Source: an uncultured Clostridium sp. (GTDB taxonomy: Bacteria; Bacillota; Clostridia; TANB77; CAG-508). Taken from it: DNA of 16,113 bases. The stretch spans positions 1 through 16,113 of the forward strand of contig USAE01000039.1 of NCBI GenBank assembly GCA_900552655.1. Direction: 5' to 3'. The notes under the pieces were generated by a model. The model did not search any database, was not told the origin of the DNA, and saw only the letters and a program-made list of their open reading frames with translations. Shown one piece after another: positions 6,698-13,246 of this stretch; the stretch's first letter is position 1; each line of letters begins with the position of its first letter. A program made the position numbers and the translations under genes.

Positions 6698-7250
6698 CAG
6701 TTGGTACCTCCTCGCTTCCTTCAGATGCTTGGAAGTATTCTTTCTTTTCAAATCCAAACATTCCAGCTATTAAATTTGTTGGAAATTTCTTTATTTTGGT
6801 GTTGTATTTTTTCACAACATCATTATAATCTTTTCTTGCTGTAGCTATACGATTTTCTGTTCCAGCTAATTCATCTGATAAATTTATAAAATTTTGTGAT
6901 GATTTTAAATCAGGATAATTTTCTACTACTAACAATAATCTATTTAAAGCTCCTGTTAATTGTTGATCTGCATTTGCTTTCTCTTCTACAGTATTTGCTC
7001 CTGCAAGTTTCGCTCTTGCCTCTGTAACTGAGTCTATTACAGATTGTTCTTGATTAGTATATCCCTTTACTGTATTTACTAAATTTGGAATTAGATCTGC
7101 CCTTCTTTGTAGCATTGTATCTATTGTTGCAAATTTATTGTCTACCTCTTCTGCTAATCCAACTACTCCATTATAACTAGAAGCTACTCCTGCTATTATT
7201 GCTATTAATATTACAGCAACTACTATAATTGCTATTGTAGATTTTTTCAT
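6675..7250 (-). CDS. lemA: LemA family protein
   Basis: LemA proteins are small membrane-anchored helical proteins of undefined biochemical role, very often paired with a TPM-domain gene. The 191-residue product has an N-terminal membrane helix (about residues 5-25) followed by all the family landmarks: YNGVVGLAEEVDNKFATIDTMLQRRADLIPNLV, a KGYTNQEQ stretch, NRLLLVVENYPDLKSSQNF and RKDYNDVVKKYN, then FPTNLIAGMFGF near the C-terminus. AGGAGG lies upstream of the ATG at an acceptable distance. The gene is first in a two-gene unit with the TPM gene, and its 3' end carries that gene's ribosome site. A hairpin separates it from the M23 peptidase gene upstream, and no clear promoter is seen, so read-through from the ftsEX operon is possible. 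Confidence 0.95.
   Translation of the reverse strand: MKKSTIAIIVVAVILIAIIAGVASSYNGVVGLAEEVDNKFATIDTMLQRRADLIPNLVNTVKGYTNQEQSVIDSVTEARAKLAGANTVEEKANADQQLTGALNRLLLVVENYPDLKSSQNFINLSDELAGTENRIATARKDYNDVVKKYNTKIKKFPTNLIAGMFGFEKKEYFQASEGSEEVPTVDFNTVQ
6707..6711 (-). promoter_or_regulatory. Ribosome binding site that fixes the TTG start of the TPM gene
   Basis: GGAGG on the - strand (6711-6707) lies nine bases before TTG (6697-6695), within the last codons of lemA. It supports the TTG as start; the upstream in-frame ATG has no such site. Confidence 0.7.
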
Positions 7251-7285
7251 AATTATATTTTCCTCCTTATTTTAAATTTAATATA

Positions 7286-7319
7286 ACCACTACTTAAGTT
7301 TTTATTCTTTAGTAGTGGT
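7286..7319 (-). terminator. Hairpin between the M23 peptidase gene and lemA
   Basis: A 9-bp inverted repeat ACCACTACT/AGTAGTGGT (7286-7294 with 7311-7319). The following - strand sequence is only moderately T-rich, so it could be a leaky terminator or a processing/stability hairpin that reduces expression of lemA from the upstream operon. Confidence 0.5.
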
Positions 7320-7331
7320 CTTTATTACTTA

Positions 7332-8540
7332 TTATGGTAAAAAGTTCATAGGATTTACTCTATCATTATATCCTCCTGGTGATTTTCTTACTTCGTAATG
7401 TAAATGTGGACCTGTTGAATTTCCTGTATTTCCTGAATACATTATTAAATCACCTTGTTTTACTTCTTGTCCTACTTTTGCAACTAAAGATGAAGCATGT
7501 GCATATAATGTATAATATCCATTATAATGTTTAATTTTTACATAATATCCATAACTATCTGAACCACCCCAAGTAGATGTTACTACAATACCATCTGCTG
7601 CTGCATACACAGGTGTTCCTACAGATACACCAAAATCTACTGCACCATGGTATTTTCCACTAGAATAATACATTTGGGCTGTAATCTTTCCACTTTTTAC
7701 TGGTCTTATGAATCCTTTAGAACTCACTCCTCCACCTGAATTAGAACCAGAGTTTGAACCAGCAGAGTTATTTTGTTCTTCAGCTTTCTTCTTTGCTTCT
7801 TCGTATTTCTTTTGCAAAGCTCTTTCTTGTTCTTTTTCTTTAGCATCAAGTTCTTTCATCTTTTTTTCGTATGCTTTTACATCACTTTCTAAATCATGTG
7901 ATTGTTCTGTTAATTCCTCTACTTTTGTTTCTTCTTTATTCTTTGCTTTATTTAATTCTTTTTTAACAGATTCTAATTTAGTTTTATTTGTTTCTATTTC
8001 ATTTAAACTTGCATTTATTTTTTCTTGCATTTCAGCTATTTGTTTTTTGTCGTTTTCCAATTTTTGAATTAGTTCTTTGTCTGCTGCTGTTAATGTTTCT
8101 ATCATATAATAGCTAGATATAAATTCTGTTAAATCTGAAGATGATAGTAACATATCCAAATAAGAAACTTCTCCTGCCTCATATAATGTTATTAATCTTT
8201 CATCAAGTAAATTTTGATTTTTCTCTCTTTCTATTTCTAGTTCATCTAGTTTTTTTTGCATTTCATTAGCTTCTTTTGTTTTTGAAGCTATCTCACCTTC
8301 TAAAGAACTTATTTGAGATTCATAAGAATTTATTTGTCCAGATAAATCATTAACTTTTTCTTGTGATTCCTTTTTTTGACTATTTACATCATTTAAATTT
8401 TCTTTTGTTTCTTGTATTTTTTTATTTAATTCATTCTTTTGACTACTAAAACTTGAAGCTGCATATGATGTTGATAATAAATTTAATAATACTACTATAA
8501 CTGTTAATATCGTTATAAGTTTTATGTATATTTTTTTCAT
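7332..8540 (-). CDS. Secreted coiled-coil M23 peptidase (FtsEX-type murein hydrolase), second of a tandem pair
   Basis: M23 enzymes are zinc endopeptidases that cut peptidoglycan cross-bridges or stem peptides. The 402-residue product has a signal peptide (about 1-28, ending TSYAA), a long coiled coil with a central break (about 30-255), a Ser/Gly/Asn linker (257-273) and a C-terminal M23 domain. All metal and catalytic residues are present: H298 and D302 (HxxxD), H348 (YAH), H379 and H381 (PHLH). The layout is that of EnvC/PcsB-like hydrolases activated by FtsEX, and ftsEX lies two genes upstream. GGAGG precedes the ATG. The gene follows its paralogue by 23 bases and differs from it in the flexible linker. 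Activity and dependence on FtsEX are inferred from architecture and context. Confidence 0.93.
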   Translation of the reverse strand: MKKIYIKLITILTVIVVLLNLLSTSYAASSFSSQKNELNKKIQETKENLNDVNSQKKESQEKVNDLSGQINSYESQISSLEGEIASKTKEANEMQKKLDELEIEREKNQNLLDERLITLYEAGEVSYLDMLLSSSDLTEFISSYYMIETLTAADKELIQKLENDKKQIAEMQEKINASLNEIETNKTKLESVKKELNKAKNKEETKVEELTEQSHDLESDVKAYEKKMKELDAKEKEQERALQKKYEEAKKKAEEQNNSAGSNSGSNSGGGVSSKGFIRPVKSGKITAQMYYSSGKYHGAVDFGVSVGTPVYAAADGIVVTSTWGGSDSYGYYVKIKHYNGYYTLYAHASSLVAKVGQEVKQGDLIMYSGNTGNSTGPHLHYEVRKSPGGYNDRVNPMNFLP

Positions 8541-8563
8541 TTTATCCTCCGTTTTTTGGTAAA

Positions 8564-9724
8564 TTAATTTACTCCATCTTTATGTGTTACATATGGTAAT
8601 GGATCTACAGGTGTTCCATTTATTCTAACTTCAAAATGTGCATGAGGACCTGTTGAATTCCCCGTATTTCCTGTTTTTAAAACAACATCACCTTTTTTTA
8701 CTGTTTGCCCTAGTGTTACCATTATTTCATCGCCATGCGCATATAATGTTGAAACTCCGCCTCCATGGTCTACCATAACCATATTTCCATAAGCAGAATT
8801 ATAACTTGCTTTTACTACAATACCTTCGTTTGCTGCAAGAAAATTAGTTCCTATAGGTGCTGGTATATCAATTCCTGTATGCAATTTGTATACCCCAGTT
8901 ATCGGATGAACTCTCATTTTAAATGTAGAACTTAACTTTGTATATCCAGGTACCGGCCACAACATCTCTCCGCCTATATAATTTGGATTAATTATTAAGC
9001 TATTAGCTGTTATTGCTTGGATTTCTGCTTCTAGTTGATTTAATTGTGTTTGATATGCATCTATTTCTGACTGTATTTGCTTTTCTTGGTCTGTTAGTTG
9101 AGAGGTATATGTATTTTTCATAACCCTTGTATTTTCCAATATTATTGCTGCTTTTTCTTTTTCTTCTTTTGATGTATTAACTTGATGTTTCTGCTCTTCT
9201 AGCTTTTTCTTTTGATCTTCTATTATTTTCTTTTGTTTTTCTATTGTATCTAGAAAATCTACATTAGAATCTGCCAAAATCGATAATAAGTAATAATTAG
9301 ATAAGAATTCTGTTATTGTTTTTGAGCTTAGTACAACATCTAAATATTCTGTTGTACCAGCTTCATACATAGTAATTAGTCTATCATCTAATAATTTTTT
9401 TTGATTTTTATAGTTTTCTTCTGCTTTTTTTATTTCTTCTTCTGTTTTAGAAATATCATTTTGTAAATTTACAATTTGATCATTATAATTATTTATTTCT
9501 GCTTCATATTGTGCAATATTATTGTTTAGTTCTTGAACTTGTTGTAAGTTTTGTGTTAGCTCCTCTTTTACAGCCTGAAGCTGTGTTGTTGCCATATCTT
9601 GATTTGCTTGCACTTGTGTTTGTTGCTCTTGTAAATCTGTTAATTCAGCTGCATATATTGTTGAAACCCCTAAATTTGATATTAACAACAACATTATTAT
9701 TAATATTTTTAGAAATCTTCTCAT
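8564..9724 (-). CDS. Secreted coiled-coil M23 peptidase (FtsEX-type murein hydrolase), first of a tandem pair
   Basis: This 386-residue protein shares the build of its downstream neighbour: signal peptide (about 1-25, ending IYAAE), a long coiled coil (about 28-235, Gln-rich at the start) and an M23 domain opening with LWPVPGYTKLSSTF. Catalytic residues are complete: H282 and D286 (HTGID), H330 (YAH), H361 and H363 (PHAH). It lacks the Ser/Gly linker of the other copy, so its domain sits closer to the coiled coil. It starts 14 bases after the ftsX stop, with AAAGGAAG inside the end of ftsX, which makes co-expression with ftsEX very likely. The tight link suggests this is the primary FtsX partner, with the downstream copy a duplicated and diverged effector. 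That ranking is inference. Confidence 0.93.
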   Translation of the reverse strand: MRRFLKILIIMLLLISNLGVSTIYAAELTDLQEQQTQVQANQDMATTQLQAVKEELTQNLQQVQELNNNIAQYEAEINNYNDQIVNLQNDISKTEEEIKKAEENYKNQKKLLDDRLITMYEAGTTEYLDVVLSSKTITEFLSNYYLLSILADSNVDFLDTIEKQKKIIEDQKKKLEEQKHQVNTSKEEKEKAAIILENTRVMKNTYTSQLTDQEKQIQSEIDAYQTQLNQLEAEIQAITANSLIINPNYIGGEMLWPVPGYTKLSSTFKMRVHPITGVYKLHTGIDIPAPIGTNFLAANEGIVVKASYNSAYGNMVMVDHGGGVSTLYAHGDEIMVTLGQTVKKGDVVLKTGNTGNSTGPHAHFEVRINGTPVDPLPYVTHKDGVN

Positions 9725-9738
9725 TTTATTCTTCCTTT

Positions 9739-10659
9739 CTATACTTTTAAATACCTACGCATAGAAATACAACTTCCTAACACACCTATTCCAATTCCTA
9801 ATATTGTATAAACAAGTACAATTAGTCCAAACATATCTACAAATGTTAATAAATTTATACTCATTGCAGACACAACTTGTGATTCTAAAATTTTTCCTGC
9901 AATTAAATTGTAATTAATACCTAAAATAATTATTGATATTGCTCCTGATATTATTCCAATTATTATACCTTCTACAATAAAAGGCCATCTTATAAAACTA
10001 TTCGTAGCCCCCACATATTTCATTATAGATATTTCTTTTCTTCTTGCATGCACTGTAAGTTTTATCGTATTTGATATTATAAATATTGAAATTATAATTA
10101 ATATTGCCAGTATTACACCAGTTATTATTCTTATTCCATTTGCCAAATTAATTAGTGTTGTTACTGTCTCATCTTTACTTGTTATATTCTTAATTACAAG
10201 GTCTGTTTCAGATTTTCCCTCATCATACGAACGTATCTTTTTTATTACCTCTCCACTTTTTGTTAAATCAGTTAAAGTTACTACATAAGATGCTGGAAAT
10301 ATATTATTTTCTTCATACCCAGATAAAAGATCTGCTCTATCCTTAAATTGGCTCTTTAATTGATTTAATGCATCTTCTTTAGACTTATATTCTACAGTAT
10401 TTACGCCATCTATATTTCTTATATAGTCTTCTACAGCTTTTGTTTGATCTTCAGAAATATCATATAAAAATACTTCTATTCCTTGTTCACTTTCTATTTG
10501 TTTCATTATACTGTTAATATTTTGGGTAATTACAAAGAAAACACCAAATATTAACATTGTAAGACTCATAATTATTATTGATGCACTACTTGATTTTTTG
10601 TTTTTAAAAACATTTCTTATTCCTTCTCCTAATAGATAAGTTACAACATTATATCTCAC
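9739..10659 (-). CDS. ftsX: Cell division ABC transporter permease FtsX
   Basis: FtsX is the membrane subunit of FtsEX; it does not transport but transmits ATP-driven changes to wall hydrolases outside the membrane. The 306-residue product has the expected four membrane helices: one near residues 25-46, then three in the C-terminal half (about 170-195, 220-248, 270-295). A large extracellular domain between the first two (about 50-165) includes NIFPASYVVTL, the region that contacts the coiled-coil hydrolase in studied systems. A cytoplasmic loop with RRKEISIMKYVGAT matches the FtsX coupling motif. The start is GTG, overlapping the ftsE stop as GTGA, so translation is coupled. The two M23 genes follow immediately. 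Confidence 0.96.
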   Translation of the reverse strand: MRYNVVTYLLGEGIRNVFKNKKSSSASIIIMSLTMLIFGVFFVITQNINSIMKQIESEQGIEVFLYDISEDQTKAVEDYIRNIDGVNTVEYKSKEDALNQLKSQFKDRADLLSGYEENNIFPASYVVTLTDLTKSGEVIKKIRSYDEGKSETDLVIKNITSKDETVTTLINLANGIRIITGVILAILIIISIFIISNTIKLTVHARRKEISIMKYVGATNSFIRWPFIVEGIIIGIISGAISIIILGINYNLIAGKILESQVVSAMSINLLTFVDMFGLIVLVYTILGIGIGVLGSCISMRRYLKV

Positions 10660-11336
10660 AATTCATACCCACCTTTTTCATCATCTTTTACTATAGAGCC
10701 TTTACGAATATGTATAACTCTTTTGTTCATTTGATCCACTATATCTTTTGCATGAGTAGCAACAACTACTGTTGTTCCTCTTAAGTTAATATCATTTAAT
10801 AACGTCATAATGTCCCAAGCTGTATCTGGGTCTAAATTTCCTGTAGGCTCATCTGCAATTAGCATTGAAGGGTTATTTACTAACGCTCTAGCAAGTGCTA
10901 CCCTTTGTTGCTCTCCTCCTGATAGTTCATTTGGATACATTTTTGCTTTCGCACTTAAACCAACCAATGATAAAACCATTGGCACTTGTCTTCTAATATG
11001 TCTTGGTGTAGCTTTTACAATATACATAGCAAATGCTACATTTTCGTAAACAGTTTTATCTGGTAATAATCTAAAGTCTTGGAAAACAACTCCCATACTT
11101 CTTCTTAAATATGGGATTCTATTAGGTTTTAAAAATGTAGTATCTTTTCCATTTATTATTATATTTCCAGATGTAGGTTCTTCCTCTTTTAATATTAATT
11201 TAATTAGTGTTGACTTTCCTGAACCAGAAGCTCCTACAAGAAATGCAAAATCTCCTTTTTCTATAATGAAATTAGCATTTTTTACTGCTTCTGTTCCTGT
11301 ATCATATCTTTTGCAAACATTTCTAAATTCTATCAT
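10656..11336 (-). CDS. ftsE: Cell division ATP-binding protein FtsE
   Basis: FtsE is the cytoplasmic ATPase that drives FtsX and, through it, peptidoglycan hydrolases at the wall. The 226-residue product carries Walker A GASGSGKST (35-43), the Q-loop in VFQDFRLLPD (84-93), ABC signature LSGGEQ (138-143), Walker B MLIADE (158-163), D-loop GNLD and the H-loop histidine (195). The QDFRLL stretch is typical of FtsE rather than of other small ABC ATPases. AAGGAG precedes the ATG. It is the first gene of the ftsE-ftsX-M23-M23 operon, with a plausible promoter in the short gap after the transketolase gene. Confidence 0.97.
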   Translation of the reverse strand: MIEFRNVCKRYDTGTEAVKNANFIIEKGDFAFLVGASGSGKSTLIKLILKEEEPTSGNIIINGKDTTFLKPNRIPYLRRSMGVVFQDFRLLPDKTVYENVAFAMYIVKATPRHIRRQVPMVLSLVGLSAKAKMYPNELSGGEQQRVALARALVNNPSMLIADEPTGNLDPDTAWDIMTLLNDINLRGTTVVVATHAKDIVDQMNKRVIHIRKGSIVKDDEKGGYEL

Positions 11337-11383
11337 TTTAATTGCTCCTTAATTCGATATATTCTTATTTATATCTACAAAAT

Positions 11384-11412
11384 ATAATAACAATAAATAA
11401 GATTTATTGCAA
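11384..11412 (-). promoter_or_regulatory. Probable promoter of the ftsEX operon
   Basis: On the - strand, TTGCAA (11412-11407) and TATTAT (11389-11384) are spaced by 17 bases, with a start expected near 11378, about 40 bases before the ftsE ATG. It is a two-mismatch sigma-A promoter. An AT-only inverted repeat CAATAAAT/ATTTATTG (11391-11398 with 11402-11409) lies in the spacer. That repeat could instead be a weak terminator of the transketolase operon. Confidence 0.5.
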
Positions 11413-11419
11413 TAGGGTG

Positions 11420-12364
11420 TTAAAAATTTCCATTAATTATTTTTTCTATAAATTCTGCTATGGAATCTTTATCAAGTTTAAAATATTTTAGTAATTCCTC
11501 TGCTTTTCCAGACTTACCAAATTCATCTTTAATTCCCATTTTGTAAACTTTTTTTGGATAATTTTCTGCAAGAACTTCACATACTGCTGATCCTAATCCT
11601 CCTATTATATTATGATCTTCTATTGTTATAATGTTTTTTGTTTCTTTTGCAGATTTTATAATTATTTCTTTATCTATAGGTTTTATTGTATGCATATCTA
11701 CAATTCTTATATTTATACCTTTACTTTTTAGTTTTTCCATTGCTTCTATTGCCTCTGAAACAACTACTCCTGTTGCTATTATTGTGGCATCTGTTCCTTC
11801 TCCTAATTGTATTCCTTTACCTCTTTCAAATTTTTCATTTTCGTATATTTTAGGTGTAGCTAATCTACATAATCTTAAATATACTGGACCTTCAAATTCG
11901 CTAATTTCTCTTATAGCCCATTTTGTTTGAGCATCATCTGAAGTACACATTACTGTCATATTTGGTATAGTTCTCATTAAGGATATATCTTCTAGCATTT
12001 GGTGTGTAGCACCATCTTCTCCTACTGTTATTCCTGCATGAGTGGCACAAATTTTAACATTTAATTTTGGATAACAAATACTATTTCTTATTTGGTCATA
12101 AGCTCTTCCTGCTGCAAACATAGCAAATGTACTTACAAATGGTATTTTGTTGCAAGTTGCAAGTCCTGCTGCTGTACCAATCATATTTTGTTCTGCTATT
12201 CCCATATCAAAAAATCTATTAGGAAATTTTTTAGCGAATATATTAGTTTTCGTTGCAGATGACAAATCTGCATCTAAAACAACAATTTTTTCATTTTTTT
12301 CACCTATATTAGCTAATTCCTCTCCAAAACTTTGTCTTGTTGCCTTCTTTTCATCTTTATTCAT
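11420..12364 (-). CDS. Transketolase, C-terminal subunit (split enzyme)
   Basis: Transketolase moves two-carbon units between sugar phosphates in the non-oxidative pentose phosphate pathway, using thiamine diphosphate. This 314-residue protein is the C-terminal half: the pyrimidine-binding domain with the catalytic Glu58 (MGIAEQN), AMFAAGRAYDQIRN and THAGITVGEDGATHQ, followed by the C-terminal swivel domain (about 180-310) with VYLRLCR and ITIEDHNIIGGLGSA. Its ATG overlaps the stop of the N-terminal subunit gene (eight bases), which ensures matched synthesis. Two-subunit transketolases are common in Clostridia, Thermotogae and archaea. Split 1-deoxyxylulose synthase-like enzymes look similar, but the motifs favour transketolase. 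Confidence 0.93.
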   Translation of the reverse strand: MNKDEKKATRQSFGEELANIGEKNEKIVVLDADLSSATKTNIFAKKFPNRFFDMGIAEQNMIGTAAGLATCNKIPFVSTFAMFAAGRAYDQIRNSICYPKLNVKICATHAGITVGEDGATHQMLEDISLMRTIPNMTVMCTSDDAQTKWAIREISEFEGPVYLRLCRLATPKIYENEKFERGKGIQLGEGTDATIIATGVVVSEAIEAMEKLKSKGINIRIVDMHTIKPIDKEIIIKSAKETKNIITIEDHNIIGGLGSAVCEVLAENYPKKVYKMGIKDEFGKSGKAEELLKYFKLDKDSIAEFIEKIINGNF

Positions 12365-13178
12365 TTGCTTCGCCTCCTAATTCTTTTAAAGCTTGTTTAT
12401 ATTCTTCTTCATTTGGTGCCTTTCCATGCCAACTCGCATTATCTTCCATAAATGAAATTCCCTTTCCTTTTGTTGTTTTAGAAATTATCACTGTAGGTTT
12501 TCCTTTTGTTTCTTTAGCAATATTTAATGCTTCTTCTATTTCGGGAATATTATTTCCATTTATAGTTATTACTTTAAAACCAAAACTTTCAAATTTTTCA
12601 TCTATTGGATACGGATTAATAACATCTTCTATTTTCCCATCAATTTGTAGATTGTTATTATCTATAAATACACATAAATTATCTAATTTATATTTTGAAG
12701 ATGCCATTGCTGCTTCCCAAATTTGACCTTCTTCTATCTCTCCATCTCCCAAAACAGCATATACTCTATAATCTTTATTATCCAGTTTTCCTGCTATAGC
12801 CATTCCATTAGCTGCAGATAAACCTTGCCCTAAAGAACCTGTAGACATATCTACTCCTGGTATTTTTTTCATATCTGGATGACCTTGTAAATTTGAATTT
12901 ATGTTTCTAAAATTTCTTAATTCATCTTCTTTTAAAAAACCTTTTATAGCTAATGTTGCATACAACGCAGGCGCACAATGACCTTTAGATAATACGAACC
13001 TATCTCTGTTTTCATCTTTTGGATTTAATGTGTTTATGTTCATCTCCTTAAAATATAATACAGCTAGTATATCTGCTATAGATAATGAACCCCCTGGATG
13101 TCCTGATTGTGCATAGTATACTTCTTTTAATATATTTATTCTAATTTTATTTGCTATCTCTTCTAAATTATTTTTCAT
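12357..13178 (-). CDS. Transketolase, N-terminal subunit (split enzyme)
   Basis: This 273-residue half binds the diphosphate of thiamine diphosphate. Visible features are SGHPGGSLS (25-33), the active-site region SKGHCAP (64-70), QGHPD (98-102), the STGSLGQGLS stretch (112-121) and the GDG-N cofactor motif running from LGDGE (143-147) to DNNN (173-176). Together with the overlapping downstream gene it makes a complete enzyme with a standard split between the two thiamine diphosphate domains. GGGAG lies upstream of the ATG. A hairpin sits between this gene and the protease gene before it. No convincing own promoter fits in the remaining space, so expression may depend on read-through or on a promoter inside the protease gene. 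Confidence 0.94.
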   Translation of the reverse strand: MKNNLEEIANKIRINILKEVYYAQSGHPGGSLSIADILAVLYFKEMNINTLNPKDENRDRFVLSKGHCAPALYATLAIKGFLKEDELRNFRNINSNLQGHPDMKKIPGVDMSTGSLGQGLSAANGMAIAGKLDNKDYRVYAVLGDGEIEEGQIWEAAMASSKYKLDNLCVFIDNNNLQIDGKIEDVINPYPIDEKFESFGFKVITINGNNIPEIEEALNIAKETKGKPTVIISKTTKGKGISFMEDNASWHGKAPNEEEYKQALKELGGEANE

Positions 13179-13205
13179 AATATCTCCCTTCTTTATTTAT
13201 AATAA

Positions 13206-13240
13206 ATGGGACAATAAGTAATATTCTCTTATTGCCCCAT
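13206..13240 (-). terminator. Terminator-like hairpin after the surface protease gene
   Basis: A 13-bp inverted repeat (13206-13218 with 13228-13240) with one G.T pair on the RNA and a 9-base loop. On the - strand the next bases are TTATTATAAAT, a modest T-tract. It lies directly after the protease stop and only about 28 bases before the transketolase start codon. Confidence 0.65.
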
Positions 13241-13246
13241 CTTTAG

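Noticed and set aside
7708..8067. A + strand frame opposite the M23 peptidase coiled coil
   Set aside because: Shadow of Glu/Lys-rich coding on the other strand. Similar shadows inside mutS2, recN, ftsE, the transketolase genes and the protease gene were dropped for the same reason.
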